64,000 nt of DNA, taken from assembly GCF_037976825.1 (NCBI RefSeq), contig NZ_CP150269.1:2183501-2247500 (forward strand), written 5' to 3'. Made by a program: the position numbers and the translations under genes. The DNA comes from Paenibacillus sp. FSL K6-1330. Its GTDB lineage: Bacteria > Bacillota > Bacilli > Paenibacillales > Paenibacillaceae. Of this stretch, positions 8,001 to 14,482 are shown one piece after another (the stretch's first letter is position 1; every line of letters starts with the position of its first letter). Below the pieces are notes generated by a model that was not told the origin of the DNA, searched no databases, and worked only from the letters and a program-made list of their open reading frames with translations.

Positions 8001-9680
8001 AACAGCGTTATTCCGCAGGGAGGTTTTGTTATTTCCACCCTGGACCCGTCAGGCACGAGAACGCTGCGTCAGCTCGTTGCCAATGCCTACAATACCGGGG
8101 ATCAAGTTCGTTCAGCCGTATTAAGCGGGTTGATGGACGACGAGGGCAAAGAGACGCGCGACAGCCAGCTTGCGCTGAAAGGGCTTGTCGAAGTTCTCGG
8201 GCCCGGCAAAGCGACTGTCAAGGTGAACGGTGCTGATGCCGCCGTAGCAGCCAGCGGTGAATTTACAGTTAATGTTCCACTGCAAACAGGCGTCAATTCG
8301 ATCACCGTGGACGTATTTGTTGACGAATTCAAAACGAACAGTAAAACGTTTGAGGTTATCCGGACCTCTACCGGAGATGGCGGATCCAATCCGGGGACTC
8401 CGGGCGGCGGCTCCGGTTCTTCCGGTGGAGGATCGACAACGCCACCTCCTAAACCATCAGAGCCCGAGCGGTTGAGCATCAAGAAAGAGACAGCATCTGG
8501 AGGCGGTACGGTCATCGTAGCGGATGCGAGCGAGAAGGGTATGCTCGGCGACGTAGAACGGCTCAGCAAACTGCCCGCTACTTCACGCGTGCTTACGTAT
8601 TCGGTAACTGACGCTTCGGATGCCGTCGTTCTTCACTTGCCGGTGCAGGGGCTGAGCGCTGCGGTGAAGGACCTGCCGGGGGGCTCCATCGTGCTGGAAT
8701 CCTCCCTTGGCCGATTGGAAATTCCGCTGCATTCGCTTACGGAAGCTTTACAACAACGGGGTACAGCGGAAAGTCTGCAAATTCGCATCGGTTTAGCTTC
8801 GAAAGAAGAAGAGGATCGGGTGAACGCAGCGTTGGAGGCAGGAGCCTCCAAACTGGATGCAGCGCTTGCCATTACATTAGCCTGGAAACAGGGTGACAAG
8901 TTATCGGAACTGCCAGCACTGAAGGGAGCTTATGCGAAGTTTACCAGGGCCCTGTCCAGTATCGTCAGTCCATCCCAAACGACGGTGCTGCGATTGGATT
9001 CAGCATCCGGCAAGCTGGTCTTCGTACCGGCGCTCATTCGCACATCGAATGGTAAATCCCAAGCGGAGTTTAAATGGAGGGAAAGCGGGATTTATTCCGT
9101 AGTTTCCCATGCGAAGACGTTTGCGGATTTAAGCAGCCATTGGGCTCGCGAGGACGTTTCGCTGCTGGCCTCAAAACAATTGATCGAGGGATTAAGTGAT
9201 ACGCGTTTTGGTCCAAACGAGTCGATCACGAGAGCGCAGTTCACAGCGATGCTCGTTCGCGCGCTCGGATTGAAGGATCAGGGAGAGCATTCGAGGTTCC
9301 AGGATGTGAAGGCAAACGATTGGTATGCAGCCGCTGTCGCTACGGCTGTGGAGCATGGGCTGATCGAAGGCTTCAGTAATGGTACGTTCCGTCCGAACGA
9401 GGAGATTACCCGTGAGCAGATGAGTGTCTTGCTGCTCCGTGCACTGAAGCTTGCTGGTACGGATCTGGAGACAGGAGATCCGGATTCCATCTTGGAAGGG
9501 TTCAAGGATCGCGACCGCATTGCATCCTGGTCCGAAGAGGCCGTATCGGCTATCGTCAAATCAGGGTTGATGGAGGGACGTTCTTCTGATCGGTTCGTTT
9601 CGGAAGCCCATTCTACCCGGGCCGAAGGCGCGGTCGTATTAACCAGAATGCTGCAGATGGCAGAATTCATTAACCGTTAA
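5025..9680 (+). CDS. Secreted SLH protein with GHL10-like glycosidase domain
   Basis: 1551-aa cell-surface protein. Signal peptide 1-32 (cleavage after AFA). Architecture by residue: module A1 ~51-182, Ig-like B1 ~198-282, A2 ~292-422, B2 ~427-510, a GHL10/DUF187-like TIM-barrel glycosidase domain ~511-922 (ILWVDQAS, FDVKG, VDGVVHDRSRYDN), A3 ~933-1035, B3 ~1045-1115, a Gly/Ser/Pro linker ~1117-1145, an unassigned beta-rich region to ~1365, and three SLH repeats to the C-terminus, which should bind pyruvylated wall polymer. The A-B pair thus occurs three times. ATG 5025 follows GAAGGGTGGT with good spacing; a TTG at 5022 is less likely. It lies after the importer terminator and has its own terminator. 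It probably cleaves a glycan at the surface; substrate unknown. Confidence 0.88.
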   Translation: MYRLFRRRIALFLSLSLIVSLIVPVGSSAFADNEISPAQSAGTDPVTLVSQGGEILEFTDINVAGDTVEGKNDYLALYTSGVAVTGSVYTDEVWVPTLHVAVSVDAGGIVQNVVGPDADPPTSWPPGTLLPIPAGGYVVVAGGTNAWDQSVFQKPLFNLNKTGDSVKLMRAGEEVTAADFLPEQPGPGPGPDPLPPELHLITQTDTTVDIPVIEIAGFVANYAADQDLSVTINGDETALTADGVFRMNVYLEPGPNAAEVKLFKGEGELAVQTLNIVYEPIENQDYIEVEAAPKDITIDIEGPRKKLDYVDKDVTGVPNIVAIFTRDYGNSITIPQTNVAVQVDANNRVLRVINPSINGKPPVWTGPTDLEIPEGGYVLMAQDSSYAGNNIKRYLAENFKVGDMIKLRKNGEVVQVRDIMSGNGLIARLTLDNQTMYTVTEGSTAIKGRIDNMDDITAIKLLVNGNEIPFEADGTFTHQYTLTKGTNYIEVKVLKNDIDQDVRHLAVFARPDFSPDKEVILWVDQASNARKFKTSEDVLAFLQKAKETGVTSVAFDVKGVEGYVSYKKNDMTGRPYVSEIKAPEKAGASPDLDLLQEFINHGHALGLEIHAAINVFAEGSIAHNEYAVLNDHLDWEERVYFAENNGEIKRLRESKKQGLVAFVNPSNDEVRNYQLRTFEEIIKNYDVDGVVHDRSRYDNEGADFSDETRVKFEQFLQARNKQLVNWPDDIFYYENNVRVYGPLIQDWWEFRSGTIQSFFGEVKTLVDSYEVSTGRKIEVSSYVGSWYETYYLNGVNWGSKNFRFDPALGMPDESVYTPEYYDTGYIEYLDFLMIGAYQTTSQEIQKYITLGNIVTNGEIPLYAGIAMNNVQAPAVQREVFQAGLKSTNGLMLFDASQVNWPIAAAALQDKEWVKDYQLGMSLPGSADSFLEGNFYNINRIEGNVNVMTEAFGYSTGTNRFGVEVVVDNTGHVTRVVNRNQAINWSWGAPEENNSVIPQGGFVISTLDPSGTRTLRQLVANAYNTGDQVRSAVLSGLMDDEGKETRDSQLALKGLVEVLGPGKATVKVNGADAAVAASGEFTVNVPLQTGVNSITVDVFVDEFKTNSKTFEVIRTSTGDGGSNPGTPGGGSGSSGGGSTTPPPKPSEPERLSIKKETASGGGTVIVADASEKGMLGDVERLSKLPATSRVLTYSVTDASDAVVLHLPVQGLSAAVKDLPGGSIVLESSLGRLEIPLHSLTEALQQRGTAESLQIRIGLASKEEEDRVNAALEAGASKLDAALAITLAWKQGDKLSELPALKGAYAKFTRALSSIVSPSQTTVLRLDSASGKLVFVPALIRTSNGKSQAEFKWRESGIYSVVSHAKTFADLSSHWAREDVSLLASKQLIEGLSDTRFGPNESITRAQFTAMLVRALGLKDQGEHSRFQDVKANDWYAAAVATAVEHGLIEGFSNGTFRPNEEITREQMSVLLLRALKLAGTDLETGDPDSILEGFKDRDRIASWSEEAVSAIVKSGLMEGRSSDRFVSEAHSTRAEGAVVLTRMLQMAEFINR

Positions 9681-9687
9681 ACCGAAA

Positions 9688-9721
9688 AGGACCCGTTCGT
9701 TATTAACGAACGGGTCTTTGC
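9688..9721 (+). terminator. Intrinsic terminator of SLH gene
   Basis: Arms GACCCGTTCGTTA (9690-9702) and TAACGAACGGGTC (9704-9716) form a near-continuous palindrome followed by TTT, seven bases after the stop codon. Confidence 0.8.
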
Positions 9722-9814
9722 ATATATAAGGCTTTTGAAGTAACGTAACAGTGAACTTGACGTATTACCTTTTTTGAAGACGTCGTACTTGTCTCCATGG
9801 GGTAAGGGGAATCC

Positions 9815-9928
9815 TCAAAACAGCTTCATGATCAATCGTGGGATGTAGAGTATAGCATCAAAAATGAGAGTAGTTGTCATCTCCATTCGCTCCAATTTTG
9901 TTCTTCCGGGCCAGTTAATCTTTTTCAT
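9815..9928 (-). CDS. Small hypothetical protein (37 aa)
   Basis: A short reading frame from ATG 9928 to TGA at 9815. The peptide begins MKKINWPGRTKLERME and ends in a hydrophobic, aromatic stretch (FDAILYIPRLIMKLF), i.e. a charged head with one amphipathic or membrane-associated helix. TGAGGT stands 6-7 bases before the start, a reasonable ribosome binding site. It lies at the edge of the prophage remnant and points away from it. No family could be named. It could also be a chance frame, but the ribosome site and composition favour a real peptide. Confidence 0.45.
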   Translation of the reverse strand: MKKINWPGRTKLERMEMTTTLIFDAILYIPRLIMKLF

Positions 9929-10124
9929 ATGATGAACCTCATTTCAAATGAATTTGTTAGACTCGTATCGAATCAAATTCTTAAAGATATATACGCAGGG
10001 ATTAAATGGAGGTTCCAGTGTATAGGAGGTAGTATACGTATAAACAAGTGTGAATTTTGGATTGCGGAGTTTCCGGCAGAAGAAAGCGTGATTAAAATGA
10101 AATAGAAGTTCAGGAGGTAGTAGA

Positions 10125-10397
10125 ATGAGTAGAGATTGGCATGAGGATATGGAATATTGCAATAGGTTAGATGACAAAGGTCAGGGTCTTAATTCGCCAG
10201 AGGTTTTAAAATACTGGCTCCAGCAAGCAGCAGAAGAGAAGAAACGTGCAGATGAACTCGGTAAAGTAGTTGAAGAAGCCATCGAAATTTGTGAGCAGAT
10301 GGAGAACTCAGATGACCCCTTAGAGCTCCTTGAACAAGTGCTGATTATATTGCAATTGGTGGCGTCCTTCCAAGGGAGGAAAAAGCATACTACATAA
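10125..10397 (+). CDS. Phage-like hypothetical protein (90 aa)
   Basis: Strong ribosome binding site CAGGAGGTAG precedes ATG 10125. The protein starts MSRDWHEDMEYCNRL, contains an EVLKYWLQQAAEEKKRADEL helix and a C-terminal acidic helix, and is rich in Glu, Lys and Ala. This start plus YWLQ-A-EK pattern recalls small proteins encoded in early regions of Bacillus and Paenibacillus phages (recalled similarity, not tested). It is the first clear gene of the prophage-like segment. Function unknown; predicted cytoplasmic and largely helical. Confidence 0.65.
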   Translation: MSRDWHEDMEYCNRLDDKGQGLNSPEVLKYWLQQAAEEKKRADELGKVVEEAIEICEQMENSDDPLELLEQVLIILQLVASFQGRKKHTT

Positions 10398-10452
10398 TTG
10401 TTAGCAATTGATAAAAACATTGACCCTATATCCTTGGTCGGGGTGGGGGTAT

Positions 10453-10611
10453 ATGGTGATATTTAACTATAGGCAGTTATACTATAAGAGGCTTTTAAAG
10501 GATGGTGTGATGGGCGGTCAGGTTACGGACCCCGAATCTGCGTATGTATCGTTTATTATTCGTTTACCTGCCGTATTTATTGAAAGGATATATAGCTTGA
10601 AAAACGGTTAA
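10453..10611 (+). CDS. Possible small phage-like protein (52 aa)
   Basis: From ATG 10453 preceded by the G-rich stretch GGGTGGGGGT. The frame stays open to 10611 and its TAA overlaps the ribosome binding site of the next small gene, a spacing seen in real operons. The peptide has basic and hydrophobic parts (VSFIIRLPAVFIERIY). A TTG further upstream (10408) would extend it but has no ribosome site. No family recognised. Confidence 0.35.
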   Translation: MVIFNYRQLYYKRLLKDGVMGGQVTDPESAYVSFIIRLPAVFIERIYSLKNG

Positions 10612-10622
10612 AGGAGGCTGAA

Positions 10623-10796
10623 ATGGGACAAGAGAATGAAATGCAAGAGCTTAAAGATCGATTGAATGCAGTGGAGCAGCAGTTGGAGAAGAGATCAAGG
10701 GGGTTCAAAGCGCTTCGAACAGGCGTAATCATTATACTCGTTATTTATCTGCTTATGGCACTCATCGGGATAATCCAATTTGTGAGTAGTGGTTAA
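10623..10796 (+). CDS. Small coiled-coil plus membrane-anchor protein (57 aa)
   Basis: AAAGGAGGCTGAA gives an excellent ribosome binding site for ATG 10623. Residues 1-27 form a charged heptad-like helix (MQELKDRLNAVEQQLEKR), then residues ~34-53 are one transmembrane segment (VIIILVIYLLMALIGIIQF). This arrangement is common for small phage membrane proteins such as haemolysin XhlA-like or spanin-like products, but no specific family can be claimed. It follows the 52-aa frame with no gap and is probably translationally coupled to it. Confidence 0.6.
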   Translation: MGQENEMQELKDRLNAVEQQLEKRSRGFKALRTGVIIILVIYLLMALIGIIQFVSSG

Positions 10797-10840
10797 AGGC
10801 TGCCTATAGGGCGGTCTTTTTCTGGATATTAATCAAACTT

Positions 10841-11165
10841 GCGGATTGGGCAACTCCTGAGCAGGATTTTAAGCCAATCAAAGACGTGTTGATGCGATTT
10901 GTCGAAGACATTGAAAACAAATCCTACAACGTCAAAAATGGATCATCAACGGCCTGCAATCTGGTTTCCCTGACCTTGATGGCATCACATGAGGACTGCA
11001 ACGGAGTGATCTGATCATCGTAGCTGCGCGACCATTCGAGGGGAAGACAGCCTTCGCATTGAACGTTACTCAGAAAGTTGCCAAATCTACACACGAAGCA
11101 GTGGCGTTGTCCAGTCAGAGATGTCAGAAGGTCAGTTCGCACAACGGTTGGTGAGCCCCGAAGGG
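10841..11165 (+). pseudogene. Decayed replicative helicase (DnaB-like) relic
   Basis: Reading across frames gives ADWATPEQDFKPIKDV, then SGFPDLDGIT, then [20 protein letters not shown], then EMSEGQFAQR. These match in order the linker and Walker A region of DnaB-type phage replicative helicases (canonical form [26 protein letters not shown]). At least three frame changes, an in-frame TGA after the first helicase motif and loss of everything after the Walker A helix show that it is dead. The N-terminal primase-binding domain and the Walker B half are absent. It marks this segment as the ruin of a phage replication module. Confidence 0.75.
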
Positions 11166-11215
11166 CAAATTATCGCCAACACAATCAACAAAAAGCAGAA
11201 GGGAAAGTGATCGAT

Positions 11216-11527
11216 ATGGCGAAAGATTTTGCGAAGCTTACTGGAGAATTGGCAAAGGGCACCAAAATTGGGAAGTCGACAATTGAGATTAAACTGACGT
11301 TCCAGCAGGGGACATACCGCCGACAGAGGAAGGCGAGGAGCTGAACGATTACGAAAAGGAAATCATGGGTGAGGGTTCAACGCAAGAAGGAGCCTACAGT
11401 GGACGGCGGCTTTGATCCAGAGGAGAGCCAAGTGTCCAACGATGAAGAAATCAGCGAAGATGCTCTTGAACAGTTCATTCTAAAAGAACGTCCTTCCTTC
11501 GAAGATAACCCACTGGATTTCCCTTAA
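11216..11527 (+). pseudogene. Frameshifted phage-type hypothetical gene
   Basis: ATG 11216 follows AAGGGAAAGTGAT and reads MAKDFAKLTGELAKGTKIGK and on to IEIKLT. A shift near 11299 then gives VPAGDIPPTEEGEELNDYEK, and a second shift near 11397 gives TVDGGFDPEESQVSNDEE, ending at TAA 11525-11527 with an acidic tail. Restoring both shifts yields about 103 aa with one continuous acidic style, so I read it as one broken gene rather than three. Family unknown; position after the dnaB relic suggests a phage replication or recombination accessory protein. Confidence 0.5.
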
Positions 11528-11875
11528 CCATCAGCGGCCAGCCGCTCTGAGTCACTCTCAACGGCCACGTTGTACGGTGGGTCAGTTACAACCAACGCCG
11601 CTTTAGCTCCATCCATCAACAGAACAACGTCTTCCTGATCCGTGGCATCCCCGCATACCAAACGATGCTGGCCAAGCTGCCATACATCACCGCGTCGCCG
11701 GGTTTCTGGCTCCTTAAGTGAGAGATCCGCACCGCTCTCCTGAAGCTCTTCAATAACTAGGCAAGAACTTTTCATATTCCGGATCTCCCGGCTGTAAATC
11801 CACTCTTGGGTTATAGGCTGCTGCATTGATTTGATCGATTGGCACGATTCTGATGTTCATGTTCTCTACCTGCAT
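11524..11875 (-). pseudogene. Truncated ParB-like/DNA adenine methylase relic
   Basis: The start at 11875 reads MNIRIVPIDQINAAAYNPRV with DLQPGDPEYEKF, the ParB-like N-terminal domain of phage DNA modification methylases. After a frame break, a second frame gives LVIEELQESGADLSL, GDVWQLGQHRLVCGDATD and VVTDPPYN, the DPPY catalytic motif of N6-adenine/N4-cytosine methyltransferases. The gene then stops eleven residues after the motif, so most of the catalytic domain is lost, and the centre of the ParB domain is deleted. It is on the opposite strand to the dnaB relic and converges on it, their ends overlapping by a few bases. Confidence 0.75.
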
Positions 11876-11907
11876 TGGTTTGATGGCAAGAATAAAAGTG
11901 CCCGAAG

Positions 11908-11936
11908 TTGAATAAGTAATTTACTTTTGATATGTT
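11908..11936 (+). promoter_or_regulatory. Sigma-A-type promoter for anti-TRAP gene
   Basis: TTGAAT (11908-11913), a 17-base spacer and TATGTT (11931-11936) lie about 45 bases before the anti-TRAP start. The leader is too short to hold a T-box, unlike the tRNA-Trp-controlled leader known for B. subtilis rtpA. Confidence 0.5.
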
Positions 11937-11983
11937 AAATCAAAACACGAAGAACCTCCTACAAAAATGAAAAGGGGATATTT

Positions 11984-12157
11984 ATGTCAGTCATTATTGC
12001 AAAGGACGATTTGGAACTCCCTTGCCCTAACTGCAATGGAGAAAAATATGTTATCGCTAATGATGAAAAAGAACCTTGTTCAAAATGTGATGGAAAAGGT
12101 GTCATTCTAACTGCACTTGGGCAAACATTACTCCACTTTTTCAAAAAACATTCTTAG
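11984..12157 (+). CDS. rtpA: Anti-TRAP (tryptophan RNA-binding attenuation inhibitor) homologue
   Basis: 57-aa zinc-binding protein. Cys14, Cys17, Cys32 and Cys35 form two CxxC pairs of the DnaJ-type zinc fold, and the tail GKGVILTALGQTLLHF closely matches the C-terminus of B. subtilis RtpA (GKGVILTAQGYTLLDF as I remember it). The N-terminal IIAKDDLEL also corresponds to its IATDDLEV. In B. subtilis RtpA binds the TRAP ring and blocks its binding to trp leader RNA. AAAAGGGGAT before ATG 11984 is a good ribosome site. It is intact although its surroundings are prophage debris; no trp gene or mtrB is in the window. It could be a related zinc protein with another partner. Confidence 0.8.
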   Translation: MSVIIAKDDLELPCPNCNGEKYVIANDEKEPCSKCDGKGVILTALGQTLLHFFKKHS

Positions 12158-12195
12158 GAACAGATCCTATAGACCCAGTGTCTGATGTTGTTTTG

Positions 12196-12236
12196 CAACA
12201 AAAAAAGACTGACTAAACAGCCGGTCCTTTTTTGTT
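12196..12236 (+). terminator. Possible terminator after anti-TRAP
   Basis: An A-rich arm with GAC pairs imperfectly with GGTCCTTTTTT across a short loop and runs into a long T tract. It is about 40 bases past the stop. The stem is weak, so confidence is low. Confidence 0.4.
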
Positions 12237-12293
12237 TGTTTTTTTATTTTTGAGTAAATTATCGATTTTTTCGGGGACAGCGGATCCACTCTT

Positions 12294-12548
12294 ATGACTT
12301 GTGATCAACTCTGGCGTATCTGCAGAACCTTAGAGTTGGATCCAGTAATCTGCGACGTCATTATACTGAGGTACCAAAAAGCTACCGGCATTGAGCCGAT
12401 TCTCATTTCCAGAGCCGACCTGTTTTTGTACCCGGGGCGGAGTGTTCTTCCCAAAGCAAGCGTGAAAGGAGGAAAACCGTGTCATTACTGTGGCCGACAG
12501 ATGAATATCAAAAGGAAGTTGAAGACATTATCATCCGGGGTGCCCTAA
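12294..12548 (+). CDS. Uncertain small frame in prophage remnant (84 aa)
   Basis: The frame from ATG 12294 begins MTCDQLWRICRTLELDPVIC and includes a CHYCGRQ pair of cysteines near the end. There is no clear ribosome binding site. The last third overlaps a better-supported short gene at 12479 in another frame, so the C-terminal part may be out of frame relative to an ancestral gene that ended near 12465, where a TGA in the +1 frame overlaps the next ribosome site. Either a broken phage gene or chance. Confidence 0.25.
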   Translation: MTCDQLWRICRTLELDPVICDVIILRYQKATGIEPILISRADLFLYPGRSVLPKASVKGGKPCHYCGRQMNIKRKLKTLSSGVP

Positions 12549-12604
12549 CGGCAACATCACTAGAGGTGCATCGGGAAGAAGCAGGCGGGCAGGCTAAACG
12601 GTGA
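12479..12604 (+). CDS. Possible small phage-like protein (41 aa)
   Basis: GTG 12479 is preceded by AAAGGAGGAAAACC, an excellent ribosome binding site. The peptide starts MSLLWPTDEYQKEVEDIIIR and is charged and helical. It resembles in style the small accessory proteins of phage early regions, but no family can be named. It is the last gene-like item of the remnant. Confidence 0.4.
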   Translation: MSLLWPTDEYQKEVEDIIIRGALTATSLEVHREEAGGQAKR

Positions 12605-12750
12605 TCATAACTGTTATTGTAGACTCTGGCGGAGCGAAAAGTTATGACCACCAGCCATGTCGCTCAGTTATGTGTGCCGGGAGCTGAAGACAATCAATGC
12701 CGAGCAGTGTAGCTTGCCCGGTTAAGACGATCAGCCCGCGATCCCCGCCC

Positions 12751-13533
12751 CTATTCCAGTTCCTTTCGGATCAGCTCCAGCATATCGCCGGCAAACTCGA
12801 TGAGTTCATTGGGAGAGGAATCCGCAGGATTCTGGGTTCCGCCGCTATATTGATGCAAGGCACGCTTGATAATCGGATGATACTTGGAAGGAAGCGTGAG
12901 CAGGCCCCATTCTCCGCCTTCTTTTTTGGAGGAGACAACGCCTTCCTTCAGATAGTACAGCACCCGGCACAGGTTTAGCGTGTAGTACATAGGGGAGCCG
13001 GTGATGTCTTCTACCGCACCCTCCACGTCATGGAGGATGGCTTGTATGTAATGCTGCCGGTCAACGGATGTAAAGACCTCGTGAACCGGTTTGCCGTACA
13101 GGGCAATGCCCCGATGAAAAATCACGGTGTAATGGGCGGCCAGGTCGGCGTCTTGGAACCCGCCGCATAGGTAATCGTCATCGGTCAGGTACTTCTCGCG
13201 ATGAAAGGCGGAATAGTGGAACTCGAATGGAGGCGGATAGACGGTCTCCTGCAGACTGGATTCCAGGACAAGGCTCAGCTCCAACCCCTGTTGATTGGGC
13301 ATACCATCGTGGAACGCTATGATTTTTTTGGCCAACCGCCTCATATGATCCCGGGTCAGCTTGTCCTCAACCACGACCAGCAGATCGATATCGCTTGTGT
13401 CCGGGTTGAAGCAGCCCATAGCTAACGAGCCATGCAAGTAAATGCCAACCAGATTGCCGCCAAGCTCCTCCTTAAACAAATCGACCGCTTGATCCAAAAC
13501 CCATTGCGTTTCCAATTGAAACCCCACCTTCAC
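12751..13533 (-). CDS. Aminoglycoside adenylyltransferase-like (AadA/DUF4111) protein
   Basis: 260-aa nucleotidyltransferase of the ANT(3'')/ANT(9) type. The N-terminal half has the signature GIYLHGSLAMG with DTSDIDLLVVV (two metal-binding Asp residues), the hallmark of polymerase-beta-fold nucleotidyltransferases. The C-terminal half is the all-helical DUF4111 domain, with LNLCRVLYYLKEG near residue 187. Family members transfer AMP to spectinomycin or streptomycin; many chromosomal copies have untested substrates. The start is a GTG; GTG 13533 and a second GTG 13527 are both possible. It is a lone gene, convergent with the prophage remnant and divergent from the phosphopantetheinyl transferase. 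It may be ordinary chromosomal cargo. Confidence 0.85.
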   Translation of the reverse strand: MKVGFQLETQWVLDQAVDLFKEELGGNLVGIYLHGSLAMGCFNPDTSDIDLLVVVEDKLTRDHMRRLAKKIIAFHDGMPNQQGLELSLVLESSLQETVYPPPFEFHYSAFHREKYLTDDDYLCGGFQDADLAAHYTVIFHRGIALYGKPVHEVFTSVDRQHYIQAILHDVEGAVEDITGSPMYYTLNLCRVLYYLKEGVVSSKKEGGEWGLLTLPSKYHPIIKRALHQYSGGTQNPADSSPNELIEFAGDMLELIRKELE

Positions 13534-13706
13534 CTAGTATGATATTCATCCATTATGTTCGGGGATTCTTTTGTTTGTCAATCAATCGATCCGTTCGTCC
13601 GTTATACTTGGAATTGGGGCAGGGAGTCTAATAAAGCAAGCAGGGGATTCAAACATACATATCGAAGTGAACACGTGACTATGTTTTTTGTTGAAAGGAC
13701 GGAGTT

Positions 13707-14408
13707 ATGAATACTTTTCATGATGACCAACCAAGCCATATCGAGGTTTACGCAATCCAGAATTCGGACCAAATTCGCGATGAGACGTTCCGTGCCTTGT
13801 TCCAGACGTTATCGCCTGATCGACAGGACTATGTGTCCAAATTCAAAAGAGCGAGCGATTACCAACGGTCGGTGCTCGGTGATGCCATGGTCCATCGAAT
13901 CCTTCGGGATAAGCTGGGACTTGATCCGATGCATATAGAAATCATAAGGAATGCATATGGAAAGCCATCCTTAAAGAATCATGACAATCTGCATTTTAAC
14001 GTCTCCCATTCCGGGCATTGGATCGTGTGCGCCGTTAGCCACGAGCCGGTTGGGATTGACGTGGAGAAAATGGAAGCCATCGATATGGATATCGCCAAAC
14101 GCTTTTTCCATAAAACCGAGTTTAACGCGCTGTTACACTGTGATCCTTCTGTCCGGCTTTCCCGCTTCTTTGATCTATGGACGTTAAAGGAAAGTTATAT
14201 CAAGGCTGTTGGCAAAGGCCTGCATTTGCCGTTGGATTCGTTTGCATTGGAACTGCTGGAAGGGGAGTGGGCACCTGTGCTTGGTGAGAACGGAGAGACC
14301 TATTATTTTAAACAGTATGCGGTGGAAGAAGGTTACAAGCTGTCGGTGTGTGGCATTAGCTGTCATTTCCCTAAGAACGTCCAATTCGTAACCGCTGAGG
14401 AGTTATGA
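13707..14408 (+). CDS. Sfp-type 4'-phosphopantetheinyl transferase
   Basis: 233-aa enzyme that transfers the phosphopantetheine arm of CoA to carrier proteins of peptide or polyketide synthetases or fatty acid synthase. Visible motifs: YGKP (84-87), NVSHSGHW (98-105), GIDVE (116-120, with Mg ligands D118 and E120) and WTLKESYIKAVG (158-169, E162). Length fits the Sfp group (about 225 aa) rather than AcpS. AAAGGACGGAG lies just before ATG 13707. It stands alone, with no synthetase gene in this window, so its carrier partner is elsewhere. A bidirectional terminator separates it from the convergent oxidoreductase. Confidence 0.93.
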   Translation: MNTFHDDQPSHIEVYAIQNSDQIRDETFRALFQTLSPDRQDYVSKFKRASDYQRSVLGDAMVHRILRDKLGLDPMHIEIIRNAYGKPSLKNHDNLHFNVSHSGHWIVCAVSHEPVGIDVEKMEAIDMDIAKRFFHKTEFNALLHCDPSVRLSRFFDLWTLKESYIKAVGKGLHLPLDSFALELLEGEWAPVLGENGETYYFKQYAVEEGYKLSVCGISCHFPKNVQFVTAEEL

Positions 14409-14418
14409 ACGGAACCAG

Positions 14419-14460
14419 GAAAAACCAGCCCAAGGACGATGCCCTTGAGCTGGTTTTTTA
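14419..14460. terminator. Bidirectional terminator
   Basis: Stem of AAAAACCAGC plus CAAGG pairing with CCTTG plus GCTGGTTTTT, between the convergent transferase and oxidoreductase genes. A and T runs on both sides allow use in both directions. Confidence 0.85.
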
Positions 14461-14482
14461 GCATTTCCATTGTAGTTGATGA

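Noticed and set aside
9932..10105. 57-codon plus-strand frame ending CEFWIAEFPAEESVIKMK
   Set aside because: Its ATG has no ribosome site and abuts the start of the better-supported minus-strand peptide; the late residues look protein-like, so it could be a remnant, but evidence is too weak.
11937..11983. T-box or Trp leader peptide ahead of anti-TRAP
   Set aside because: The leader is under 50 bases after the likely promoter, far too short, and no Trp-rich peptide is present.
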